From Cyanobium sp. WAJ14-Wanaka (GTDB lineage: Bacteria; Cyanobacteriota; Cyanobacteriia; PCC-6307; Cyanobiaceae): a stretch of 64,000 nucleotides of DNA. Both the position numbers and the translations under genes were made by a program. Positions 7,979 through 15,039 of the stretch are shown one piece after another. The stretch is from positions 434,001 through 498,000 of the forward strand of contig NZ_JAGQAZ010000002.1 of NCBI RefSeq assembly GCF_024345375.1, in the 5' to 3' direction. The notes under the pieces are model-generated. The model was not told the DNA's origin and made no database searches. It saw only the letters and a program-made list of their open reading frames with translations. The number at the start of each line of letters is the position of its first letter. Positions within the stretch are counted from its first letter, which is position 1.

Positions 7979-8181
7979 CAGCAGCCAAATAGCTCCGCCA
8001 CCTCCTTATCCATAGCCTTAGTGAAGGCCGCATCCACCTGGTCTTGCGCGAGGTTTGCCGCCCAGTCCCCCAGGGCTGCAGGTCGTGTCAAGCCAACGGC
8101 AGTCGCGCAGGGCACCAACTTCACCTGGGCTTTGCCGTGGCTGGCGATATTTACCTCCTCCCCGGCCAGGGCTGCCTTCAT
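7978..8181 (-). pseudogene. Phd/YefM-type antitoxin, N-terminus apparently lost
   Basis: 67 residues from the ATG at 8181. LAGEEVNIASHGKAQVKLVP is the hallmark of Phd/YefM/VapB-type antitoxins (the GEEVxIxxxGKPVAxLVP motif). The usual first 15-20 residues, which carry the AK...L DNA-binding strand, are absent. The same frame upstream meets TAG, and the neighbouring frame contains an AKLAL-like piece, so a frameshift or point mutation probably removed the true start. The gene is directly coupled to the toxin remnant by TGATG. The C-terminal part (DKEVAELFGC) would be the toxin-binding tail. Confidence 0.55.
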
Positions 8182-8255
8182 CAGCAGGCAAAGCTAGCTT
8201 AGCCAAGAATTAGGTTGGCTTTCGCGGGCGAGGTCGGCGCGTCCTACCAAGGCCT

Positions 8256-8370
8256 GGAATCGCCTCCTGAATGCCCTGGTTGAAGTTTTTGTGGCGGAAA
8301 TTTTGAGTTTTCCGATTCCGTACAGCCTGTACAAAATCTTGGGCAGTGGTGCGCTGATATCCCCGCTGGC
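8256..8370 (+). repeat. Dispersed direct repeat, copy 2
   Basis: Similar to copy 1 over its whole length, starting GGAATCGCC at 8256. The core is at 8281-8353, with the palindrome GTACAGCCTGTAC at 8320-8332. The central base is the complement of the one in copy 1, so the palindrome is preserved. It sits between two divergent remnants, the antitoxin on the minus strand and the Uma2 gene on the plus strand. Confidence 0.8.
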
Positions 8371-8441
8371 GACTGCTGCAACTCATATGGGCCACGCCCA
8401 GCGAACTGACCTAATCTGAAATAGTCCACAGGCCTGGGGTG

Positions 8442-9037
8442 ATGGCCCTCTCTGCAAGACCAGTCACACCCGTCGATCTGCAGCTCACGCCAGAACAGTT
8501 TGGCCTTCTGTGTGCCGAGAACAGTGGGGCGGTGCTTGAACTCACTGCCGATGGCCAGGTGCTGGCAATGACGCCCACAGGCAGTGAAACTGGCGGGCGT
8601 AACAGCGAACTTGCATTCCAGCTGCAGCGCTTTGCAAGATCAAGCACCACCTGGAAGGCGTTTGATAGCTCCACTGGCTTCCGCCTGCCCGACGACTCCG
8701 TGCTCAGCCCCGACGCCTCCCTGGTGCGTTTAGATCGCTGGCAGAACCTCACCCCCGAGCAACGCCGCGGCTTCGCCCCCCTCTGCCCCGATCTGGTGGT
8801 GGACTTGCCAGCCCTACAGACGAAGGCCCCCGCGCCCTCACGGCCCTGCGCAGCAAGATGGCTGCCTACCAGGCCAACGGCGCCCGGCTCGGCTGGTTGT
8901 TGATTCCCCACCAACAGGCTGTGGAGGTCTGGTCCTCCAGCGGCGATAAACAGCGATTTGAAGGACTCAGTGTTTTGGAGGCTGGACCGGAGTTTCCTGA
9001 ACTTCAGTTGGGGATTGAGGAGATCTGGGCGGGCTGA
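8442..9037 (+). pseudogene. Uma2-family putative endonuclease, single frameshift
   Basis: The first about 120 codons from ATG 8442 read as a normal Uma2 (DUF820) protein: VDLQLTPEQFGLLCAENSG, then TPTGSETGGRNSELAFQL, then STGFRLPDDSVLSPDASLVR with the metal-binding Asp. At PDLVV, near 8803, one base is missing. The frame switches and continues perfectly as LASPTDEGPRALTALRSKM, AYQANGARLGWLLIP and a normal end GIEEIWAG with stop 9035-9037. Reversing that one base would restore a protein of about 198 residues, so this is a recent pseudogene or a sequencing error. Uma2 proteins have the PD-(D/E)XK nuclease fold and are very numerous in cyanobacteria. Their role is poorly known. Confidence 0.85.
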
Positions 9038-9120
9038 AGTTTTTGTGGTGGAAATTTTGCGTTTCGCGATTCTGTACAGCCTGTACAAAAGCTTGGACAG
9101 TGCTGTGTGAACTCTGCCGA
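9032..9120 (+). repeat. Dispersed direct repeat, copy 3, with adjoining gene-free stretch
   Basis: The third copy of the core, starting at the stop of the Uma2 frame (TGAAGT at 9035). It has the most complete palindrome, TGTACAGCCTGTACA at 9073-9087 (7-base arms). Similarity to copies 1 and 2 fades after about 9108. From 9121 to 9330 I see no gene, only AT-richer spacer before the next start codon. Confidence 0.75.
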
Positions 9121-9330
9121 TCGCCAGGGCGTGAAAGCCGATCCAGAGGTAATTGGGGTTGGAAATTCGAAATTTTACAGCCCCCCATCTGAACTTAAAA
9201 TATAACCAGTGGCAGATTCGTCTGCATCGAAGCTACCTTGCATCCAATGCCTTGAATGCCGACTGGTTGGGCTTGCGATCCCCGCATTCAATAGATACCT
9301 TCTGTTTATCTGCCTGCTGGCTTGCCTGCC

Positions 9331-10263
9331 ATGAATCCTCCGTCAACCCGATTGCTGGTAGTGCTCGGCTTGCCGGAACCCTCTCAGGATTCCAGCCCAG
9401 ATCCCGGCCTGGAACCGCTGCAGCGAGCCCTTGAGCTTTGCGGGGCCCCGTCTCTCTCGGCAGCTCTAGAGCCCATCCATCGCAAAGCCCTGGGTGCAGC
9501 AGGTGCCGCCTGGCAGGCCACTCGAGCCATCCCCAGTCGCTGGTTTGCCAGTGAAGCCAGCCACGCCCTTCTGCCTGAGCTCCAGAGTGCATTGCAGGCC
9601 CAGCTTCCACCCCAGGGCCTACGGGTGCTGCAGCTCAGTGGGCTTGAGCATCTATTGCCCCTTTGGCGGCTAGCCCTGGCCGAATTGCCTGTGCAGCCCG
9701 CCTATCTGTTGGTGCTGCGTCATCCACTTGAGGTGGCAGAAGCCCTGCGCCGAAGCCATGGCTGGAGCCGTGATCGCGGTCTGCTGGTGTGGCTGCAAAG
9801 CACCTTGGCCATGGAAGCCTCCAGTCGGGGTGCTGCTCGGGTGGTTGTGGAGCAGGAGCAGTTGCATTGGGATCCTGAGGGCGCCCTCGACCATCTGGAG
9901 CGCCAGCTGAATTTGCAGTTGCCTGAACGAAGCCATGAGCGGCTTCTGCAATGGGAAAGTGAGCAACCCCAGTCCCCGCTTGTTGCCGTCCCCAGTGTGC
10001 CCAGCTCCACCGAGAGCTCTCCCCTATTGCAAATGGCCATGCAGCTCCATGGCTGGCTTTTGGCGGAAAGTCGCGGCGAAGAGCGTCCGCGCATGATGCC
10101 CGAGGTGATCTGCCAGCAGCTCGCCTGGGCAGAAGCCCTCTATGGCCGCACCTTGGCAGAAGAGCAACAGCAACGTGTCCGTGCCGAGGCCGAGCTGACC
10201 CAGTTGCGGGGGCGTCGATTGGTGCGTTTCAGTCGTTGGTTGCGGCCCGATCAGGCGGCTTGA
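9331..10263 (+). CDS. Sulfotransferase-like protein lacking the PAPS P-loop
   Basis: 310 residues from ATG 9331; an in-frame TTG at 9322 is a weaker start. The middle part resembles the sulfotransferase family next door at 12899. LLVLRHPLEVAEALRRSHGW corresponds to the 3'-phosphate-binding segment (RNPLEVA in the relative), followed by the RGLLVWLQ helix. At the N-terminus, where GCHRSGTS should bind the 5'-phosphosulfate of PAPS, this protein has LVVLGLPEPSQDSS with no Gly-x-x-x-Ser/Thr loop. A C-terminal helical segment (LAEEQQQRVRAEAELTQL) looks coiled-coil. It is either an inactive relative acting as a partner or an enzyme with a different donor. It converges with the gene at 10273. Confidence 0.55.
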   Translation: MNPPSTRLLVVLGLPEPSQDSSPDPGLEPLQRALELCGAPSLSAALEPIHRKALGAAGAAWQATRAIPSRWFASEASHALLPELQSALQAQLPPQGLRVLQLSGLEHLLPLWRLALAELPVQPAYLLVLRHPLEVAEALRRSHGWSRDRGLLVWLQSTLAMEASSRGAARVVVEQEQLHWDPEGALDHLERQLNLQLPERSHERLLQWESEQPQSPLVAVPSVPSSTESSPLLQMAMQLHGWLLAESRGEERPRMMPEVICQQLAWAEALYGRTLAEEQQQRVRAEAELTQLRGRRLVRFSRWLRPDQAA

Positions 10264-10272
10264 TCCAATTGC

Positions 10273-11217
10273 TTAATTGAGCCGATCACAACTCTCGTTG
10301 CCCCCAATCGCTTGCGCCATCGCCCAGGCCTGCTTCCAGTGCCGCTCCAGATGCTTGGCTATTTCAGCTGAGCTGAAGTATTTCCAGGCACCATGGCTGC
10401 CAATTGCTGCCGCTGAATAGGTGCTCTCGCTGGCGAAGGCCCTCGCCACAGCAAGGGGAGCTGCTTGCCCATGGCGGCTTAAGTGTCGGCTAAAGAACAC
10501 ATCCTCCATTTCTTCTGGTCCGCTGGTGCTTGCTGAGTCCGAGCAGATCCGTTGCATCAGCTTTCGATCACGAATAGATAGACCCCCATTGCCATGTAGA
10601 TGGGGATAAACGTCTGGGTTTGGTGAGCCGTGGATTGCAGTATCCACCTTGAAAAATCCGCACAGTTCTCCCTGGCTGTTGCGCCGTTCGAAGTATTCAC
10701 TTTGCTGCCGCGGTAGGAACGGCGCCCCCAGGTAGCTGAAGTTAAAGAACCATTCCGGCAGTGGCTCCGCCAGTAGGGCATCTGTTTGGATAAACAACAA
10801 CTTTTCGTTGGGCATCGCCGCCCAAAACGGCTCCTGTTTCATCATCCTGTTGAAACTTGCGACATCGCCCAACCAGGTGCCAGGAACTAGCTCTTCAGCC
10901 ACCATCCAATAGGGCTCTAAGGCTGCTCCGCTGGCCTGCAGACAGGTCTGGGCTTCAGCCAGGCTGCCCCGATCGCAGATTAGGCACAAGCTAGTGCCCG
11001 ATGGGCACATCAGGGCCGTATTTAGCACCGTGAACAGCCACTGATTATCAATTCGGTTTTCAATTAGTACAGCCGCTTTGTCGCCTCCTCTATCCCGGTG
11101 GAGCAAGCCTCGACCTGCTAGTGGTAGTAACACTGACTCCAGCACCTGCCCACAGTGGCTTAGCCAGAGCTGTTGGCGATAGCGCAGTAGTGCAGGCAGG
11201 GCATCTGAGTCAGCCAT
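10273..11217 (-). CDS. DUF5672-type glycosyltransferase-like protein
   Basis: 314 residues. The central motifs LLFIQTDALLAEPLPEWFF, FSYLGAPFLP and HLHGNGGLSIRDRKLM are the pattern of DUF5672 proteins, which look like GT-A glycosyltransferases. The TDAL motif occupies the place of the DXD metal site, and NGGLS(I/L)R is a typical acceptor loop. VLIENRIDNQWLFTVLNTAL resembles the nucleotide-binding start. The catalysed step is unknown. The gene overlaps the upstream gene by 8 bases, giving a three-gene leftward operon from 12848 down to 10273. Confidence 0.65.
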   Translation of the reverse strand: MADSDALPALLRYRQQLWLSHCGQVLESVLLPLAGRGLLHRDRGGDKAAVLIENRIDNQWLFTVLNTALMCPSGTSLCLICDRGSLAEAQTCLQASGAALEPYWMVAEELVPGTWLGDVASFNRMMKQEPFWAAMPNEKLLFIQTDALLAEPLPEWFFNFSYLGAPFLPRQQSEYFERRNSQGELCGFFKVDTAIHGSPNPDVYPHLHGNGGLSIRDRKLMQRICSDSASTSGPEEMEDVFFSRHLSRHGQAAPLAVARAFASESTYSAAAIGSHGAWKYFSSAEIAKHLERHWKQAWAMAQAIGGNESCDRLN

Positions 11218-12079
11218 GATTTGCTGTTTCCATTGGATGCCTACGCCAGAGTTCGTCCTGGTGGCGCACCATCAAAAACCGGTAATCGGCTGGCCGCGTT
11301 TTCATTATCTTCAACACCGGCAGCAGTAAGCCGCTGCCCGCCTGCTCTAGGGGTCCGGAAAGCTGAAAATCTGATTGCCATTGCCTTTCTTGCCAATAGT
11401 GGGCTACTCGCATCGCCTGGCGGCGGCTGAGAAAGTAACAGCCAGAATGGGGATTGGTGGCCCGGTAAAATGCCACATCCCCCAGGGGCCAGGGGATGCG
11501 CAGCTCCTCCCCCGTATCCCAAAATAAATCGGGCCTTCCCCCATCCGGATCGCCAGAGAGGATCACATCTCCCTTTCCTGGAATGTGCTCGCAGCGATGG
11601 GGCAAGAAAGCGAAGCTGCCATCACTATTGCGATCCAGATAAAGCAGTTTGGCGAAAAATTGTGGGTCCTCTATTAGTAGGTCATCTTCCAGGTAGCCCA
11701 CAAGGTCGTAATCCTGGGCCTGCTCCAGCAGCCGGCGCGATGCCACCAGTGGCACCTGGGTGGGATCTGTTACTTGTGGATCCACAAGCTCAAGTCGAGG
11801 ATCGGTATTTATTTCCCCCGCCAGGCTTGCATCCGCTGGTGTGTAGAGTTGGATTGTGATCTCGGCACCTCCCTGGGTGGCCAGGGCCCTGGTCACCACC
11901 GCTTTGCCCTTGCCTAGGGATGCGTGGATCCAGTGCGTCCCGCCATGGCGATGCAGGTTGCCCAGGGTGGCTTGCTCCAGGGCTAGGCGCTTGGTGGCCC
12001 GTTTCGATTCGGTTTGCGATGAATACAGCGACCCATCCTTGGGGGCAAATACGTGGGGAATCGCCAGCAGCACCCGCAT
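11210..12079 (-). CDS. Uncharacterised glycan-locus protein, probable glycosyltransferase
   Basis: 289 residues from ATG 12079. I chose this start because MRVLLAIPHVFAP begins there and the preceding codons lie within the neighbouring sulfotransferase gene. The protein has an N-terminal strand-rich half and an acidic motif DYDLVGYLEDDLLIEDPQFF, whose LEDD resembles the DXD metal site of GT-A glycosyltransferases. FLPHRCEHIPG and ATNPHSGCYFLSRRQ follow and look like an acceptor-binding part. No family name comes to mind with certainty. It starts 4 bases after the sulfotransferase stop and overlaps the DUF5672 gene by 8, so it should act in the same glycan pathway. Confidence 0.55.
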   Translation of the reverse strand: MRVLLAIPHVFAPKDGSLYSSQTESKRATKRLALEQATLGNLHRHGGTHWIHASLGKGKAVVTRALATQGGAEITIQLYTPADASLAGEINTDPRLELVDPQVTDPTQVPLVASRRLLEQAQDYDLVGYLEDDLLIEDPQFFAKLLYLDRNSDGSFAFLPHRCEHIPGKGDVILSGDPDGGRPDLFWDTGEELRIPWPLGDVAFYRATNPHSGCYFLSRRQAMRVAHYWQERQWQSDFQLSGPLEQAGSGLLLPVLKIMKTRPADYRFLMVRHQDELWRRHPMETANHG

Positions 12080-12083
12080 CACC

Positions 12084-12848
12084 TCAGCCCTCCAGCCAGC
12101 CGCTGCAATCCCAACCCAGCATCTGCTCGAGTTGGCGGATTTCCGGCTCAAACATCTCGGTGAGCCTTTGCCTGGCTGCGCGTTCCATGGGCTGCTGGTA
12201 GCTGCCCACATGCCTATCCCTGGCTTCCACTCCAGTCAATGGCGCTATCCCTAAATAGTTACACACTCGATCCAGGCAGATTTGGGGGGAATGGCGCAGC
12301 TCCTCTTGGCGCAGCACCAACACCCGATCACGGCCAAAGAATCGCCATAACCGCCTTATTTGGCTTGCATAAAAGCCCCTGTCCGTGTAGGAATAAACCC
12401 GATGCTGTGCCGGCAGGGCACTGCGGCATCGTTCCGCTTCTTCAGTCAATGCATCACAGAAGCTGAGCTGCTCAGCGCCGCGTCCCAGCTCCATGGCCCA
12501 GTGGGAATAGGCCCGCTCAATCGGATTGCGTAAAATTACAATAATGTGCATTGCTGAATTATACGCCCAGATCCTCATTGGTGCCGGATCCCAATACATA
12601 TAAATCGGTGTGGCTTCTCCCCAGATGGCGTCCCTGGGGGCCGCAGCAAAATGTTTGTGGTAGCCATCGTGGCCAGCAGTGGCCATGCCATTGCCATCCC
12701 ATTCCTGGGATTCTTCGTCAAAAAAGTGCAATTCTTTTTGGGCTGGAATATATAATTTAGGATGGCTGCGCAGGTAATCCGCCAACGCGGTAGTGCCGGC
12801 TTTTTGGGTGCCACACACTAGGAATTCCACCCGCTTTTGGACTGGCAC
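12084..12848 (-). CDS. PAPS-dependent sulfotransferase
   Basis: 254 residues with both diagnostic sulfotransferase motifs. FLVCGTQKAGTTALADYL at residues 9-26 is the 5'-phosphosulfate loop (TQKAGTT). HIIVILRNPIERAYSHW, around residues 101-117, carries the 3'-phosphate-binding Arg and Ser. The KELHFFDEESQEWDG stretch, typical of heparan- or cytosolic-type sulfotransferases, lies between them. It transfers sulfate from PAPS to a hydroxyl or amine, here most likely of a surface glycan or its lipid-linked precursor in the cytoplasm. It is the first gene of the leftward trio and is divergent from the sulfotransferase gene at 12899, 50 bases away. Confidence 0.9.
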   Translation of the reverse strand: MPVQKRVEFLVCGTQKAGTTALADYLRSHPKLYIPAQKELHFFDEESQEWDGNGMATAGHDGYHKHFAAAPRDAIWGEATPIYMYWDPAPMRIWAYNSAMHIIVILRNPIERAYSHWAMELGRGAEQLSFCDALTEEAERCRSALPAQHRVYSYTDRGFYASQIRRLWRFFGRDRVLVLRQEELRHSPQICLDRVCNYLGIAPLTGVEARDRHVGSYQQPMERAARQRLTEMFEPEIRQLEQMLGWDCSGWLEG

Positions 12849-12898
12849 TAATCAGTCGGGTTGTTGCTTAGGATCCTGGTCTTCCAGCTTAGGCCTTG

Positions 12899-13930
12899 GT
12901 GTTTGTCACCGGCTGCCACCGTTCCGGCACCTCCCTACTTGCCTCACTGCTGGGGGATGTCCTTGGCCAGCGACGCGGCGACGATCTGCCGCCTGGCCCT
13001 GACAACCCCCGCGGTTTTTTTGAAAGCCGCCTGCTCACCGAGTTCAACGACGAGCTTCTCCACGCCCTGGGTGGTGATTGGAGCCTTCCACCACTTTTGC
13101 CACCTAGCTGGAGCGATCCACCTCTGTTGGATCTGATCAGTGGGGCCCGCGATCGCTTTGCCGCCTATGGCGAGCAGGGCCCTTGGCTTGATAAGGATCC
13201 GCGGCTCTGCATCACCCTGCCAGCCATTCAGCACCTGCTATTACGCCGGGTGCCCGTGGTGGTTGCCCTGCGCAATCCCCTAGAGGTTGCCTGTTCACTC
13301 CAGCTCCGCAATGGTTTTGCCCTGGAGCGGGGCCTGGCCCTCTGGTTTATCTACAACCATCACCTGGCAGCCACCCTCCAGCCTGCTGACCTTTTAATTA
13401 GTCAGGCTGAACTGATCGCCGCTCCCACCAACGGCCAGCTAGCTAGCCAGCTGTTAGCGGCCCTTGGCGGATTTCTTGAGGGCCATGGCCACCAGCCCCC
13501 CACTGCCCAAGCCTGGCAGCAAATGCTGGCCAATCGGGTGGATCCGGGCTTGAATCGGGCCGTAGCAGCCCTGCCGGCCAGCCCCGCGATGGCCAGCCTC
13601 CATCCTCGGCTGGTGGAGCTGGTCGAGGCGACATACCAGCAAGCTCTATGCGGTATTCGGGGCCACAGATCTGCCTTCTCCAGCCTGCCCCTGGAGGTCC
13701 TCCAGCTCTGCGCTAAGCACCAGCTTTGTGCCCCTGGGGCCAGCCTCCAGCAGCGCCTAAGCCAGCTCGAAACCCAGTGCGAGCAACTCACAACCCAATG
13801 CGAGTTGGATCAGGAGACCCTCCGGGCCATACGTGGCTCCAGCAGTTGGCAAATCACTGCTCCGCTTAGGTGGCTAAGCGCCCTGCTGCGTCGCCTGCTG
13901 GATCGCCGCCTGCTGGATCGCCGCCGCTGA
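12899..13930 (+). CDS. Sulfotransferase family protein with C-terminal coiled coil
   Basis: 343 residues from GTG 12899; an in-frame TAG at 12890 leaves only this or TTG 12896 as start. VFVTGCHRSGTSLLASLL at the very N-terminus is the PAPS P-loop, and VVVALRNPLEVACSLQLRNG, near residue 116, is the 3'-phosphate motif. From about residue 285 a heptad-like stretch (QRLSQLETQCEQLTTQCELD) leads to the tail RGSSSWQITAPLRWLSALLR, a short motif often seen at the ends of cyanobacterial polysaccharide enzymes. It is the first gene of a rightward run of overlapping genes ending in the Wzt/Wzm exporter. Its stop overlaps the next start by one base. Confidence 0.8.
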   Translation: MFVTGCHRSGTSLLASLLGDVLGQRRGDDLPPGPDNPRGFFESRLLTEFNDELLHALGGDWSLPPLLPPSWSDPPLLDLISGARDRFAAYGEQGPWLDKDPRLCITLPAIQHLLLRRVPVVVALRNPLEVACSLQLRNGFALERGLALWFIYNHHLAATLQPADLLISQAELIAAPTNGQLASQLLAALGGFLEGHGHQPPTAQAWQQMLANRVDPGLNRAVAALPASPAMASLHPRLVELVEATYQQALCGIRGHRSAFSSLPLEVLQLCAKHQLCAPGASLQQRLSQLETQCEQLTTQCELDQETLRAIRGSSSWQITAPLRWLSALLRRLLDRRLLDRRR

Positions 13931-15039
13931 TGCTGCAGCTGCTGCGTGAATGGCCCCCGGGCTACGGCGGCGTGGAGAGGGTGGCCCACTGCCTGGCTCT
14001 TGCCGGTGGCTCTGGCGACACCACCTTCTCCCTAACACCCGCCCCACCAGCAGCCGATCCCCTGCCGGTGCCCTATCGCCGCGTCCTCTTGCCCGCCTTG
14101 CCCCTTGGCCGGTTGCTTCTGGCCTTGCCCAGCAAAGCCCTGTTTCAACTATTGGCTGGCCGAGAGCCCCTGCTTGGCCACCTGCCCTGCCCCACCGTGC
14201 TGCTGCTGGTGCTAGTGGCCCGCCTGCTGCGCCCCCGCCGTCATATTTATATCTATTGGCATGCCTTCATCGAGCCCAGGCCTACCATCGCTGGTTGGTT
14301 GGAGGCTGTCTATCAGGCCTTGGCCTTGGCCTTGCTCAGATTTTTTCCGGTGCTCACCACCTCCCCTCCCCTCAGGCACCAGCTCATCCAATCTGGCCTG
14401 CCAGTGGCCCAGGTGACCTGTCTTCCCTGCTGCCTGCCCCCCCCCATCGAAGCCGCCTGCAATCAGATCCACCAGTGCCGCCTCCAGCAGCCAGAGGCAA
14501 GGCCCCTTGGCCGGCTGATCTCCATTGGCCGGCTCGACAGCTACAAGCGCATTGATTGGCTCTTGCAGGCCATCGCCTTCGCCCCCGCCGTAGGGCAGCT
14601 GGATTTGGTGGGTGATGGCCCGCTGCGGGGTCGTTTCGAAGCGCTGGCCTCCGAACTGGGCCTCAGTCAGCGGGTGGTTTTCCATGGCCGTTTGGCGGAG
14701 CAGGCCAAGCTGGATCTCCTATCCACTGCAGATCTTTTGGTGCTGCCCGCCGATCGCTGTAATGAAGCATTTGGCATTGTCCAGCTAGAGGCGATGGCCA
14801 GTGGCATCCCCTCCCTTGCCTTCGATTTGCCGCGCTCCGGCATGTTTTGGGTCAGCAATCTGCCCGCCCTTGGCTGGAGCGGCCGGCCCAGCGAATTGGC
14901 CGCCACCATCCAGCAACTGCTCAGCGATGCCCCGCGCCATCGCCTGGCTTGCCACCAGGCCCGCCGTCGCTACGACCAGTATTTCGCCTATCCGATCTGG
15001 CGGCGCCGCCAGACCCAGATTTTCTGCACCGATGGCTGA
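13930..15039 (+). CDS. GT4 glycosyltransferase
   Basis: 369 residues from ATG 13930, whose first base is the last base of the preceding stop (TGATG). The N-terminal loop PPGYGGVERVAHCLAL is the acceptor-side glycine loop of group 1 enzymes. RLISIGRLDSYKRIDWLLQA begins the donor half and EAFGIVQLEAMASGIPSLA holds the EX7E motif. It should add one hexose-type residue to the lipid-linked glycan at the cytoplasmic membrane. GC content is high and the genes on both sides overlap it, so expression is coupled. The sugar donor cannot be told from sequence. Confidence 0.85.
   Translation: MLQLLREWPPGYGGVERVAHCLALAGGSGDTTFSLTPAPPAADPLPVPYRRVLLPALPLGRLLLALPSKALFQLLAGREPLLGHLPCPTVLLLVLVARLLRPRRHIYIYWHAFIEPRPTIAGWLEAVYQALALALLRFFPVLTTSPPLRHQLIQSGLPVAQVTCLPCCLPPPIEAACNQIHQCRLQQPEARPLGRLISIGRLDSYKRIDWLLQAIAFAPAVGQLDLVGDGPLRGRFEALASELGLSQRVVFHGRLAEQAKLDLLSTADLLVLPADRCNEAFGIVQLEAMASGIPSLAFDLPRSGMFWVSNLPALGWSGRPSELAATIQQLLSDAPRHRLACHQARRRYDQYFAYPIWRRRQTQIFCTDG

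Noticed and set aside
7609-9087. GTAC-N5-GTAC palindromes in the repeats as cyanobacterial LexA boxes
   Set aside because: The spacing is one base longer than the LexA pattern (GTAC-N4-GTWC), and the sites lie inside dispersed repeats rather than at SOS gene promoters.
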